Origin: Elusimicrobiota bacterium
Lineage (GTDB): Bacteria > Elusimicrobiota > Elusimicrobia > UBA1565 > UBA9628
Length of the DNA stretch: 64,000 nucleotides
Reading direction: 5' to 3'
Assembly: GCA_003452935.1 (NCBI GenBank)
Contig: DMMY01000004.1
Span: 124,001 to 188,000, forward strand
Each line of letters opens with the position of its first letter. Position 1 is the stretch's first letter. The notes beneath the pieces are model-generated. The model was not told the origin of the DNA. It ran no database searches and worked only from the letters and a program-made list of their open reading frames with translations. Below, one piece after another: positions 32,514 through 41,222 of this stretch. Both the position numbers and the translations under genes were made by a program.

Positions 32514-33776
32514 TCATTCGACATGACCGGAGCTCTCGCCTTGCGCAGCCCGCGCCAGAGGCACGGCCGCCATGACCCAGGCTCCGGCCGCCGCCAGGCT
32601 CAGGGCGGGATAGGTCCATCCGGGCAAGACCCCAAGACCCCACTTGGCCAGGGATATAAGCCCGGCGGCCGCGCCCTTGGAAAAACGATAATTGAAGGCG
32701 TCGACGACCTGCTTGGCCCGGTAGCGGGCGTCATACGAGAGCGGTATATAAAGGAGTTCCTTGCTGGCCCTGAATATGGAATAGTCCAAACCCTTGAAAA
32801 TAAGCAGGGCCGCGGCCGCTACGGAAAGCGCCGGGCTGCTCAGCATGAACAAGGCCATGACGGCATGCAGAAGGGGCATGGACACGAGGATCCAGCGCAA
32901 GGAGAGACGCCGCAACGCCAGAGGGGTCACCACGAACTGCATGAGAAACGCGACGCCATTGACCGAGGCCCAAAAAGTTCCCAAATAGGCGCTGCGGGCG
33001 TCTTTCTGGGGGATGCTCGCCTCGAGGAGCTCATAAAGCCGCAAATTTGTCGCGGCCGCGAAGAACTGACTAAGCGCCACGACCCCCGCGATAAGCCACA
33101 AAACCTTGGTATTCAGTATGAGCCTCAAGCGCAGCGGCCCCGCGTCGCCGCAGCGGTCCGAAACCGAGGGCTGCGGATCTCCAGCCAAACGATAGGCCGC
33201 GTACGACAGAGCGGCGGCCGGCAAGAGAGAGATTCCCGCCAAAAGCACGAACTGTTCGGACCCCATTCTCTGCGCGAAGTGACGCAGAAACAGGCCGGCC
33301 AGAATAGGGCCAACCGCGGCTCCTCCAAGAATGGGCCCGTTGAAAGCCTTGGCATTGGATTGGTCAAGCGTGCTGTTGATAAACGACCAGAACTGCTCCA
33401 CAAGAATGACGATATAGGCCTCGGTAAAAACATAGAGCGCGGCCACGGCCAGCTTGCGCCCGCCGCGCATGGCCAGGTAAGCCACGAAAAAAGCGACAGC
33501 CGCGCTGAGCAGGGAAACCTGGAGCGTCCAGCGGCTGCCAAGACGCGTGAGGACCACTCCATAGGCATAGATGAGCGCCGCCATCAGGACGGGGACCAGG
33601 GTCATGGCGTAAGGAATGGGGCCCGAGCCGTAGGCCGCGATAAAAAGCGAAGCCACGGTGCTGCGGGCGAACTCATAGCCGCCCACGAGAAAAGCGGCGG
33701 CCGCCGTGATGCAGATCATCGCCGGCACGAGATGTCGGCCGGACCTGCCGCTTGCCGGCGCCTGTATGGGATGCAC
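32514..33776 (-). CDS. TLC-type nucleotide transporter-like membrane protein
   Basis: 420 residues with about twelve transmembrane segments. The C-terminal stretch KELLYIPLSYDARYRAKQVV followed by DAFNYRFSKG is characteristic of the ATP/ADP translocase (TLC) superfamily found in chlamydiae, rickettsiae and plastids, and also in free-living bacteria where the substrate is often unknown. The start is GTG at 33776, preceded by CATACT at five bases. It ends 36 bases from the convergent isomerase-like gene and is divergent from murB. Whether it moves nucleotides cannot be told from the sequence; general MFS-like transport is the alternative. Confidence 0.72.
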   Translation of the reverse strand: MHPIQAPASGRSGRHLVPAMICITAAAAFLVGGYEFARSTVASLFIAAYGSGPIPYAMTLVPVLMAALIYAYGVVLTRLGSRWTLQVSLLSAAVAFFVAYLAMRGGRKLAVAALYVFTEAYIVILVEQFWSFINSTLDQSNAKAFNGPILGGAAVGPILAGLFLRHFAQRMGSEQFVLLAGISLLPAAALSYAAYRLAGDPQPSVSDRCGDAGPLRLRLILNTKVLWLIAGVVALSQFFAAATNLRLYELLEASIPQKDARSAYLGTFWASVNGVAFLMQFVVTPLALRRLSLRWILVSMPLLHAVMALFMLSSPALSVAAAALLIFKGLDYSIFRASKELLYIPLSYDARYRAKQVVDAFNYRFSKGAAAGLISLAKWGLGVLPGWTYPALSLAAAGAWVMAAVPLARAAQGESSGHVE

Positions 33777-33824
33777 TTACGAGTATGGTACCAAAAGCCC
33801 GGGCCGCCCTCGACGGAAATTTTA

Positions 33825-33830
33825 TAGACT
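33825..33830 (+). promoter_or_regulatory. -10-like box before murB
   Basis: TAGACT, overlapping TATAGA at 33823-33828, ends 8 bases before the murB ATG at 33839. No Shine-Dalgarno is visible. It is the same TAGACT hexamer seen before the M28 peptidase. Confidence 0.4.
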
Positions 33831-33838
33831 GAATACGC

Positions 33839-34732
33839 ATGGGCTGGCAAGCCGACCTGGCGGCGCGATTTGACGGGCGCTGTTTCCTATCAGAACCCCT
33901 GTGCGCCTATACGACATTCAAGATCGGCGGCAAGGCGGAAAGCCTCGTGTTGCCCGGTTCCGAAGACGACTGGCGTTGGCTGCTGGGCTTTGTGCGGCAA
34001 AAAGGCCTGCCTCTGACGATCCTGGGCTTGGGCTCCAACGTCATCGTCAGCGATGCCGGCCTGCCCGGCGTGGTGGCTTCCACGCGGCGAATGGACCAAG
34101 TCCGGATTTCCGGAACCCGCATCCACGCCCAGGCCGGAGCGGCCATGGACGTCCTGGCCGCCAAGTCCGTGGACCTGGGATTGGCCGGCATGGAAAGGCT
34201 CTCCGGCATACCAGGGAGCGTGGGGGGGGCGCTCTGGATAAACGCCGGCGCTTTCGGGCAAGAAGTTTTCGATCATCTGGTCTCTTTTACGGCACTCGAC
34301 CAGGACTGCGGGCTGGTGCGCAAAAACAAAACGGAGGTCGCTTACGGCTACCGAAAGGTGGAAGGCGTCGCAGGACTCGTCTTTCTTTGCGCGCAATGGG
34401 AGCTTGATTGCGGCGACCAAGGCCAATTGCGCGAAATCCGCGCTGAGACCCTCCGGGCGCGGGCGGACAAGCAGCCCTTGGAATATCCTTCCGCGGGCAG
34501 CGTGTTCAAGCGGCCTCCGGGAGACCACGCCTCGCGGCTTATCGACGCCTGCGGCCTCAAGGGCCTCACCGTGGGGCGCGCCCAGGTCTCGACCAAGCAC
34601 GCCGGCTTCATCATAAACCTCGGCGGCGCCTCGGCCCGCGACGTCATGGAGCTCATATCCCGCGTGCGCTACGCGGTACGCCGGAAAACCGGGGTCGATT
34701 TGGAACTCGAGCAAGTCCCCCTGGGATTATGA
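33839..34732 (+). CDS. murB: UDP-N-acetylenolpyruvoylglucosamine reductase
   Basis: 297-residue FAD enzyme that reduces UDP-GlcNAc-enolpyruvate to UDP-MurNAc in peptidoglycan synthesis. The FAD-binding core shows TILGLGSNVIVSDAGLPG and GMERLSGIPGSVGGALWINA. YGYRKV precedes the catalytic serine in YPSAGSVFKRP, and the terminal Glu region is in VDLELEQVPLG. The length and the position of the Ser loop match the shorter (type II) MurB class. fprA starts 10 bases later on the same strand. Confidence 0.95.
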   Translation: MGWQADLAARFDGRCFLSEPLCAYTTFKIGGKAESLVLPGSEDDWRWLLGFVRQKGLPLTILGLGSNVIVSDAGLPGVVASTRRMDQVRISGTRIHAQAGAAMDVLAAKSVDLGLAGMERLSGIPGSVGGALWINAGAFGQEVFDHLVSFTALDQDCGLVRKNKTEVAYGYRKVEGVAGLVFLCAQWELDCGDQGQLREIRAETLRARADKQPLEYPSAGSVFKRPPGDHASRLIDACGLKGLTVGRAQVSTKHAGFIINLGGASARDVMELISRVRYAVRRKTGVDLELEQVPLGL

Positions 34733-34742
34733 AGGAGGAGAC

Positions 34743-35939
34743 ATGAAAAGCCCATTCCAGGCAGTCAAGATAACGGACAAGGTTTACTGGGTCGGAGCCG
34801 TGGATTGGGACATCCGCGACTTCCACGGCTATTCCACGGACCATGGGACCACCTACAACGCCTATCTGGTCCTGGCTGAAAAACCGACCCTGATAGACAC
34901 GGTCAAAACGCCCTTCGTCGAAGAAATGCTCTCCCGCGTCGCTTCCGTCATTGACCCCAAGGACATACGCTACGTGGTCTCGAACCATGCGGAAATGGAC
35001 CATTCCGGAGGATTGCCCGCCGTCCTGGGGCTCGTCAAGCCCGAAAAAGTCTTCGCCTCTCCCATGGGGGTCAAGGCGCTCGAGGCCCACTTCCATTGGG
35101 GCCTGCCGATTGCGGCGGTCAAAGACGGGGAGAAGCTCGACCTGGGCGGCGAACGACTCTCCTTCACCGAGACTCGCATGCTGCATTGGCCGGACAGCAT
35201 GTTCTCCTACCTCGAGGGCCAGGGCTTGCTCTTTTCCAATGACGCCTTCGGCATGCATCTGGCCGGCTCGCATCGCTTCGACGACGAGACGCCGGACTGG
35301 CGTTATGAGGCCGCCAAATACTACGCCAACATCCTGCTGCCATTCTCGGACGTCGTGCTGGCGTTGCTCGACAAGCTCGCCCAGACCGGCTTCGCGCCCA
35401 AAATGATCGCGCCCGACCACGGCCCCATCTGGAGGCGCGACGTCGCTGAAATCATGTCTCTTTGGCGGCAATGGGCCCTGCAGCGGCCGTCGGACAAGGC
35501 GGTCGTGGTCTTCGACACCATGTGGGGCTCCACCGAAAAGCTGGCCCGCGCCGCGGCCGAAGGCTTGACCGCCGCCGGGACTTCAACCTTGGTCATGCCC
35601 TTGCGCGGCAGCCACCGCAGCGACGTGGCCACCGAGCTGCTCGACGCAGGCGCCCTCCTGGTCGGCTCTCCGACGATCAATCGCCAGACGTTTCCCACCG
35701 TCGCCGATGCCCTGAGCTATCTCAAGGGCCTCAAACGCAAGAACCTCGTCGGCGCCGCTTTCGGTTCTTACGGCTGGGCCGGAGAGTCGATCAAGCAGGT
35801 CCACGATAGCCTCAATGAGATGGGGGCAGCCACGCTGGATCCCGTTCGGTGCCAGTACGTCCCCGACTCGGCCGCTTTGCAGGCGGCCTACGACCTAGGC
35901 CGAAAAGTGGCGCTCAAACTCAAGGAGAACCGGCCATGA
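34743..35939 (+). CDS. Flavodiiron protein (oxygen/NO reductase)
   Basis: 398 residues in two domains. A metallo-beta-lactamase-like diiron domain has the ligands H-x-E-x-D-H (SNHAEMDHSGG), His in MLHWPDSMF, Asp in FSNDAFGMH and His in APDHGPIW. A C-terminal flavodoxin domain follows (VVVFDTMWGSTEKLARAA). It reduces O2 or NO to water or N2O with electrons from rubredoxin, which is encoded by the next gene with a four-base overlap (ATGA). A strong Shine-Dalgarno (AAGGAGGAG) precedes the ATG. It suggests an anaerobic or microaerobic lifestyle with a need for oxygen or NO detoxification. Confidence 0.95.
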   Translation: MKSPFQAVKITDKVYWVGAVDWDIRDFHGYSTDHGTTYNAYLVLAEKPTLIDTVKTPFVEEMLSRVASVIDPKDIRYVVSNHAEMDHSGGLPAVLGLVKPEKVFASPMGVKALEAHFHWGLPIAAVKDGEKLDLGGERLSFTETRMLHWPDSMFSYLEGQGLLFSNDAFGMHLAGSHRFDDETPDWRYEAAKYYANILLPFSDVVLALLDKLAQTGFAPKMIAPDHGPIWRRDVAEIMSLWRQWALQRPSDKAVVVFDTMWGSTEKLARAAAEGLTAAGTSTLVMPLRGSHRSDVATELLDAGALLVGSPTINRQTFPTVADALSYLKGLKRKNLVGAAFGSYGWAGESIKQVHDSLNEMGAATLDPVRCQYVPDSAALQAAYDLGRKVALKLKENRP

Positions 35940-36097
35940 AAAAATACGTGTGCCAGCCCTGCGGATACGTATACGACCCGGCCGCCGGCGATCCGGAACA
36001 CGGCGTGCCTCCGGGCACGCCGTGGGAAAAAATCCCGGAGGATTGGGTGTGCCCGGTCTGCGGCGTGGGAAAGGACTCCTTCGAACCGCAGGCATAG
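35936..36097 (+). CDS. Rubredoxin
   Basis: 53-residue iron protein with both CxxC iron-binding knuckles (CQPCGYVYDP and CPVCGVGKDSF) and the conserved GVPPGTPWEKIPEDW core. It donates electrons to the flavodiiron protein encoded just upstream, whose stop overlaps its ATG. The frame is open further upstream inside fprA, but MKKYVCQPCG is the standard rubredoxin start. Confidence 0.96.
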   Translation: MKKYVCQPCGYVYDPAAGDPEHGVPPGTPWEKIPEDWVCPVCGVGKDSFEPQA

Positions 36098-36145
36098 ATC
36101 CTCGAAGTTCCCCAGAGGCCCGCCAGACTATGTAGAATCATCTTC

Positions 36146-36751
36146 GTGAACGAGAACATGAGCCTGCTGTCATGCGTATCCATCCTTTTCTTGGTGATGG
36201 ACCCGCTGGGCAACATACCCATGTTCGTGAGCCTGCTCCGGGATATCCCGCCCGGGCGCAGCCGCCGCATCATCTGGCGCGAGCACGCGATCGCCCTGTT
36301 CCTGTTCCTCTTCTTCCTGCTTTTCGGCCGGTTCCTGCTCGATATGCTGGGCATCAAAGATCCCGCTCTTTCCATATCAGGAGGCATTGTGCTCTTCCTG
36401 ATCGCCATCAAGATGATTTTCCCGATCAAGGAGGGCGTTTTCGGGGCTTTGCCGGGAGGCGAACCCTTCATCGTACCCTTGGCCACGCCGCTTATCTGCG
36501 GCCCATCCGCGCTGACCACGGTGCTCATACTCTCCTCCAAGAGCGACGTGGGATTCTGGCATCTTCTAACCGCGATCGTCCTGGCCTGGACGGGGTCCTT
36601 GGCCATCCTGACTTATGCCGCGGCCATCGGCAGACTCCTGGGCCGCAGAGGCGTGACCGCCATAGAGCGTCTCATGGGGATGATTTTGACGACCATCGCC
36701 GTGCAGATGTTCATGAACGGGATCGCCCAGTTCCTCGGACGAGCCGGATGA
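36146..36751 (+). CDS. MarC family inner membrane protein
   Basis: 201 residues, six transmembrane segments, with the family pattern FLVMDPLGNIPMFVSLL at the N-terminus, SISGGIVLFLIAIKMI in the middle and PLATPLICGPSALTTVLIL. Function of MarC proteins is unsettled (once linked to antibiotic resistance). The start is GTG 36146, 7 bases after TAGAAT; ATG 36158 is an alternative. The stop overlaps the next start (ATGA). Confidence 0.88.
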   Translation: MNENMSLLSCVSILFLVMDPLGNIPMFVSLLRDIPPGRSRRIIWREHAIALFLFLFFLLFGRFLLDMLGIKDPALSISGGIVLFLIAIKMIFPIKEGVFGALPGGEPFIVPLATPLICGPSALTTVLILSSKSDVGFWHLLTAIVLAWTGSLAILTYAAAIGRLLGRRGVTAIERLMGMILTTIAVQMFMNGIAQFLGRAG

Positions 36752-37923
36752 ACCCCGCGATGGACAACGCTTCCCCCCCGCAGAAATCCGAACGCCTGCT
36801 TTCCCTCGACGCTTTCCGCGGAATCACGATCGCGGCCATGTTCCTGGTCAACAACGCGGGGGACTGGCGGCATGTTTATTCTCCCCTGAGGCACGCGGAA
36901 TGGAACGGCTGCACGGCCGCCGATCTTATCTTCCCTTTTTTCCTGTTCATCATGGGCGTGGCCATGACCTACAGCATGGGCAAGCGCCGGCAGGGCGCGG
37001 GCCCGGGCTATGCGCTGCTGGCGCCGGCGATCCGAAGGACCGTCATCCTCTCGCTGCTTAACGCCGCATTGGCCCTTCTTGCCTGGTGGGCGTTTGTAGG
37101 TCATTTTCGGTTCTATGGAGTGCTGCAGCGGATCGCGATCTGTTATTTTTTCACGTCCCTTATCGTGCTCTACGCCGGCGTCCGGGCTCAAGCCCTATGG
37201 GGGGCCGGACTAGTCCTTGGCTACTATTTCATCCTGAAATTCGTCCCCGCCCCAGGAAGCGAGGCCGGCATGTTGGATAGATTCTCCAACATCGCGGATT
37301 ATATCGACACCAAGCTCATGCTGCCCTGGCTCTACGAGATCGACGATAAATTACAAATGGGGCACGACCCCGAGGGAATGCTATCCACCTTGGGCGCCAT
37401 GGGCACGACTCTTTCGGGAGTGCTCGTCGGCCATTGGCTGCGCCGTAAAGACAAATCCCCCGCCCCAAAGGCGGCGTTTTTGGCCCTAGCCGGCGGCCTG
37501 CTCGCGGCCGCGGCCGCCCTGTGGAGCCGCGATATCCCGTTCAACAAGAATCTATGGACGCCTTCCTACGTGCTGCACGCCTCCGGCTGGGCATGCCTCG
37601 GCCTGGCCGCGTCCTACTGGCTGATAGATATCCGAGGTTTCCAAACGTGGGCCAAGCCCTTCATCGTCTACGGGAGCAACGCGATCGCGGCGTACGTCGG
37701 GGTCGGCGCGATGTCCTACGTCTTGGTCGGCATTCGTTGGCACGATGAGGCCTGCAAGACCATGCGTCTTAAGACCTACCTTTACCAGCGCCTTTATGAA
37801 AGCTGGCTGCCGACATTTTTCAGTCCGTATGTCTCCTCAGCCGCCTGGGGAGCCAGCTACGTCCTGCTCTGGTGCGGGCTTATGTGGATCTTATACAGGC
37901 GCAGGATATTCATCAAAGTCTGA
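36748..37923 (+). CDS. HGSNAT/NagX-type membrane acyltransferase-like protein
   Basis: 391 residues with about ten membrane segments. RLLSLDAFRGITIAAMFLVN and DLIFPFFLFIMGVAM are the hallmark of the COG4299/DUF5009 family, related to heparan-alpha-glucosaminide N-acetyltransferase and to bacterial proteins placed near N-acetylglucosamine use. It is expected to move an acetyl group across the membrane to a sugar, but activity is shown for few members. The ATG at 36748 overlaps the marC stop. The 3' end overlaps the convergent debranching-enzyme gene by 33 bases. Confidence 0.82.
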   Translation: MNPAMDNASPPQKSERLLSLDAFRGITIAAMFLVNNAGDWRHVYSPLRHAEWNGCTAADLIFPFFLFIMGVAMTYSMGKRRQGAGPGYALLAPAIRRTVILSLLNAALALLAWWAFVGHFRFYGVLQRIAICYFFTSLIVLYAGVRAQALWGAGLVLGYYFILKFVPAPGSEAGMLDRFSNIADYIDTKLMLPWLYEIDDKLQMGHDPEGMLSTLGAMGTTLSGVLVGHWLRRKDKSPAPKAAFLALAGGLLAAAAALWSRDIPFNKNLWTPSYVLHASGWACLGLAASYWLIDIRGFQTWAKPFIVYGSNAIAAYVGVGAMSYVLVGIRWHDEACKTMRLKTYLYQRLYESWLPTFFSPYVSSAAWGASYVLLWCGLMWILYRRRIFIKV

Positions 37924-40900
37924 CCCCGTCGTCTCCGGCGCATCGCGCCGATCATTGCTCCACGCCCCCCCGGTCCCGTCGGTCAATCCATATTCCAGCA
38001 GGACGCGCAAGGCCTCGCCCACGCTCCAGGCCTGAGACCTGGTGCCGCCCCGGTTCTGATTGCGCAACAGCTCCATGATCAAGTCCCTCAGCCCGACGGG
38101 ATCGGCCAAGGAAAAGCCCAATAAAGCATCCTGAGGCTTGCCGCCATCGAAGACCTCGGGCAGAGAGCCCTCGCGGCTGGTCACGAGAAACTCCACCAAC
38201 GGCGTCATGATCCCGCGCACCTCGTCGCGGACGCGACCCTCATCCCAACCTTGGGCCCGCCGCACGCGCGCCAACGCGTCCACATAAGGACCCATCAGCC
38301 AAGGCCATACCGTGCCCTGATGATAAGCTTGGTCTCTTTCGAGAGCCGGTTTCCAAGTCTCATAAATACCCCGATACCGGCTGTCACGGTAAGAAAGAGA
38401 ACGCATTCCGTAGGGAGTCAAAAGGTCCTTGGTCGCGGCCAGGACCACGGCCCGCTGCCGCTCCGGGGTCAGCAGGTCCTCGCCATGGCTCACGGCGAAG
38501 AGCATGTTGGGCCGGACAGCATTGGAGTGCGGATCTCCCTCAACGACGTCGCGCAAAGCCCCGCCGGTCTCGCCCCAGGCGCGCTTATTGTCCTCGGTCA
38601 CGAACCAGAACTTGTCATTGAAGGACTTCTTGACCAAATCGGCTTGCGCGTCCAAGTCCGCGGCTTGGCCGCCGGAGCGGCGCTCCAAACGGGCTAGGAA
38701 ACGGAGGTTCGCATACCACAGCGCGTTGATCTCAACCGCCTTGCCGTTCCTCGGAGTGACGGGCTGGCCGCGGCCGTCCGGATCCGCGTCCATCCACGTG
38801 GCCTGGGCCGGACCGACAATGAGACCATCCGAATCCATATAGATGCGGTTGAACCTGCCATAGCGGTAGAAACCGGTTCCCGAAATGTAGCAGCGGATGA
38901 TGCGGCGCATGACCGGCAGCATTTCACCTACAAAGGCGTAGTCATTCGTATACTCGACATATTTCTTCACGGCCTGAATGAACCACATGGGACCATCGAC
39001 GGTATTGTAGTCCACGCCGTCCGGCTGCGCAGGAAACCATCGCGAGGCGTCCCATATCCTGTTGGGTATGAGCCCGTTATGCTCGAACCTGGCGAAATTG
39101 CGCATGTTCTCCTTCGCCTCGGCGGAGCGTCCGGTGGCCAGAAGAAGGCCCGGCAATGAAATGAATGTGTCGCGGCCCCACTCCTCCAGGAACCAGTCCA
39201 TGCTGGCCGCCCATATCTGAACCGAATTGTAGAAATGTTTGACAAAACTGTCGCCCGCGATCTTCATCGCGGACCAGAGCGCCTCCACGGCCTTCCAAAT
39301 GTTTCCCTCCTGCACCGCTCTCCACGCCCCCAATTGACCCCGCGCGTCGTTGCGAACCCGATTCTTGTAGTCAGGGTCAGAAGGCATTGGGATGCGATAA
39401 TGCCAGTAGGATTTGCCATCCTTGAACTCCTTGACGGGGAAAGGGTCGCCCCATTCATCTCCCAAGGTATAGGCGACGAAGCGCCCGTTGCGGCCTGACG
39501 TCCTCTCCTGGCTCAAATCCAGGAAGCGCCCCATAAAACCATCCTGGCGAGGCAGGTCGTGATTGCTGAGCACCTTCCAATCCCCATAAACCGTCACGAA
39601 TCCAAAGCTCTCGACCTTCTCAGCCTGGCCATCCAAAGCCTCGGCGAGCGGAAAGGCGGCTCTGGTCTGCAGTATCGAGCTCAGCGCGCGCACATAATCA
39701 TCCCCCGGTTCGTCACCGCTGACAATCTGGCCTTTGCCGAAATTGTAGGCGAAATGGAGAGCGTCGGCGCGGATGCCCTCGAAACCAAGGGCCAGCCAGT
39801 GGCTGACGGGATCAAGCATGAGACGGTAGTCCTCGGCTTTGAGCTTGGTCCAGTTCCAGAGCGCCAAATCCTTCCAGTCCTCATGAATCGTCTCGTTGAC
39901 GACGCCCGGGTTGCGCGTCCTCAAGTCGGTAAAATACTCCGGATGCTTCCAGGCATCCACGGAATTCTTGGATCGGAACATGGGAAGATCAAAAATCGCA
40001 TGCCCCCCCGCCTGCCGGATCATGGCAATGGCCGCGTCGCATTGTTTATAAGCGTTCCATTGGGCATAAAAATGGATATTCTTCAACACGGCGAAACGAG
40101 GGTCGCTCCTGGCTTGCCGCTCATCCTCTTCGGTCCACTCCAAGGCAGGCTTATTGAGCATACTGGATAAAGACATGAACTCCGCGTAGTCGTCAAGCCA
40201 CCAGGAGTTGTTGCTGATAAAATCCAGATATTCCTGCCACCTCGGCGTAACGCCGTCTTGGCTGTTGGCTCTTTGAAAAACCTGATAAGCCTGCTCAGCC
40301 ACCTCGCTTTCCCTCTGCCGGAGCGCCGGGTAATTGACGGCCTGCTTGTCGGGGAGATCCCTCACCTTAAGCCTAGCCAGCCAATCCGGTCTCTGGCGGA
40401 CTTCCTCAACCTGCGCCCAGTCGATATAGCTCTCGTTTAAAGCATAGAGACTGACCGGAGCGTAAGGACTCTCATCCAACACCGCCAAATGGGGCAAAAT
40501 ATGAACCGTGTCCACTCCCCGCTTGGAGAGGAAGTCGCGGTAGTACGCGCCCAGGTCCGAAAACTTGCCGATACCAGGGTCATTAAAATCGCGGCGCATG
40601 GCATAAATAGGCACGCTGGCCGCGAGATGCTGGACGGACGGGTCTTTCCACCATGAGTCGCCGCGCAGCCGCATGGTCTCGGGGCCGGAGTCCGCAGCGC
40701 CCTCGGCCAGGACCGGCAGATCCGGGGCCTGAAGCCCGAGAGCGGAATCCATGACGCGCTCGCCAACCTGACGGGAGGCATTGGCCGAAAGTTCAGGGTC
40801 GGCAAGGGCTTGAAGATCGGGCAGAAGACGCTGGGAAAGCTGCGTGATTTGGGTTTCTACCGCAGGGGCGGCGGCTTGGGACTGCCCCTCGTCTAAGCGC

Positions 40901-41220
40901 GGCGATTTCGCGGACGCGGCCAAGCCGGGAGCGGCCAAAGGCACGAAAGGGGCGCTCCCAATGGGACCAGCCGGGATGATAGAAGGGCGAAGCCCGGCAT
41001 GGGAGAAGGAGTGGGCGAGACTTTCGGGTAAAAGGGCGAGACCGCCTTGCGGGGCCCTGACGGCAACGCCGGCGTTGACAAGCGGACGAGCCCTGAAAGT
41101 ATTGGCGCCGGCCAGCACCCCGGACCCCAACGCGACGCCCTGCTGCGTGAGCAGCAGCGCGCTGATCAGTATCGCGCAGAGCGATTGTTTTAGACGGCTG
41201 CTATATCGAGCTTGTGTCAT
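37891..41220 (-). CDS. Secreted bifunctional glycogen debranching enzyme (GH13-like + GH133)
   Basis: 1109 residues. A signal peptide (LCAILISALLLTQQGVALGS) and Ala/Pro-rich leader of about 150 residues precede an alpha-amylase-type barrel (SVPIYAMRRDFNDPGIGKFS, VDTVHILPHLAVLDESPYAP; nucleophile strand FEGIRADALHF near residue 483). A C-terminal amylo-alpha-1,6-glucosidase domain follows (EEWGRDTFISLPGLLLATG near residue 680, LIPNRIWDASRWF, ALERDQAYHQGTVWPWLMGP). The pair resembles the transferase plus glucosidase of archaeal and eukaryotic debranching enzymes, but these are usually cytosolic. AAGGAAG precedes the ATG, which is 2 bases after the stop of the giant gene. It should open alpha-1,6 branches of glycogen or similar glucans outside the cytoplasm. 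Confidence 0.85.
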   Translation of the reverse strand: MTQARYSSRLKQSLCAILISALLLTQQGVALGSGVLAGANTFRARPLVNAGVAVRAPQGGLALLPESLAHSFSHAGLRPSIIPAGPIGSAPFVPLAAPGLAASAKSPRLDEGQSQAAAPAVETQITQLSQRLLPDLQALADPELSANASRQVGERVMDSALGLQAPDLPVLAEGAADSGPETMRLRGDSWWKDPSVQHLAASVPIYAMRRDFNDPGIGKFSDLGAYYRDFLSKRGVDTVHILPHLAVLDESPYAPVSLYALNESYIDWAQVEEVRQRPDWLARLKVRDLPDKQAVNYPALRQRESEVAEQAYQVFQRANSQDGVTPRWQEYLDFISNNSWWLDDYAEFMSLSSMLNKPALEWTEEDERQARSDPRFAVLKNIHFYAQWNAYKQCDAAIAMIRQAGGHAIFDLPMFRSKNSVDAWKHPEYFTDLRTRNPGVVNETIHEDWKDLALWNWTKLKAEDYRLMLDPVSHWLALGFEGIRADALHFAYNFGKGQIVSGDEPGDDYVRALSSILQTRAAFPLAEALDGQAEKVESFGFVTVYGDWKVLSNHDLPRQDGFMGRFLDLSQERTSGRNGRFVAYTLGDEWGDPFPVKEFKDGKSYWHYRIPMPSDPDYKNRVRNDARGQLGAWRAVQEGNIWKAVEALWSAMKIAGDSFVKHFYNSVQIWAASMDWFLEEWGRDTFISLPGLLLATGRSAEAKENMRNFARFEHNGLIPNRIWDASRWFPAQPDGVDYNTVDGPMWFIQAVKKYVEYTNDYAFVGEMLPVMRRIIRCYISGTGFYRYGRFNRIYMDSDGLIVGPAQATWMDADPDGRGQPVTPRNGKAVEINALWYANLRFLARLERRSGGQAADLDAQADLVKKSFNDKFWFVTEDNKRAWGETGGALRDVVEGDPHSNAVRPNMLFAVSHGEDLLTPERQRAVVLAATKDLLTPYGMRSLSYRDSRYRGIYETWKPALERDQAYHQGTVWPWLMGPYVDALARVRRAQGWDEGRVRDEVRGIMTPLVEFLVTSREGSLPEVFDGGKPQDALLGFSLADPVGLRDLIMELLRNQNRGGTRSQAWSVGEALRVLLEYGLTDGTGGAWSNDRRDAPETTGSDFDEYPAPV

Positions 41221-41222
41221 AG

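Noticed and set aside
36172..36747. N-terminal extension of the NagX-like gene
   Set aside because: Overlaps marC entirely and lacks family similarity; the ATG at 36748 overlaps the marC stop and matches the family N-terminus.
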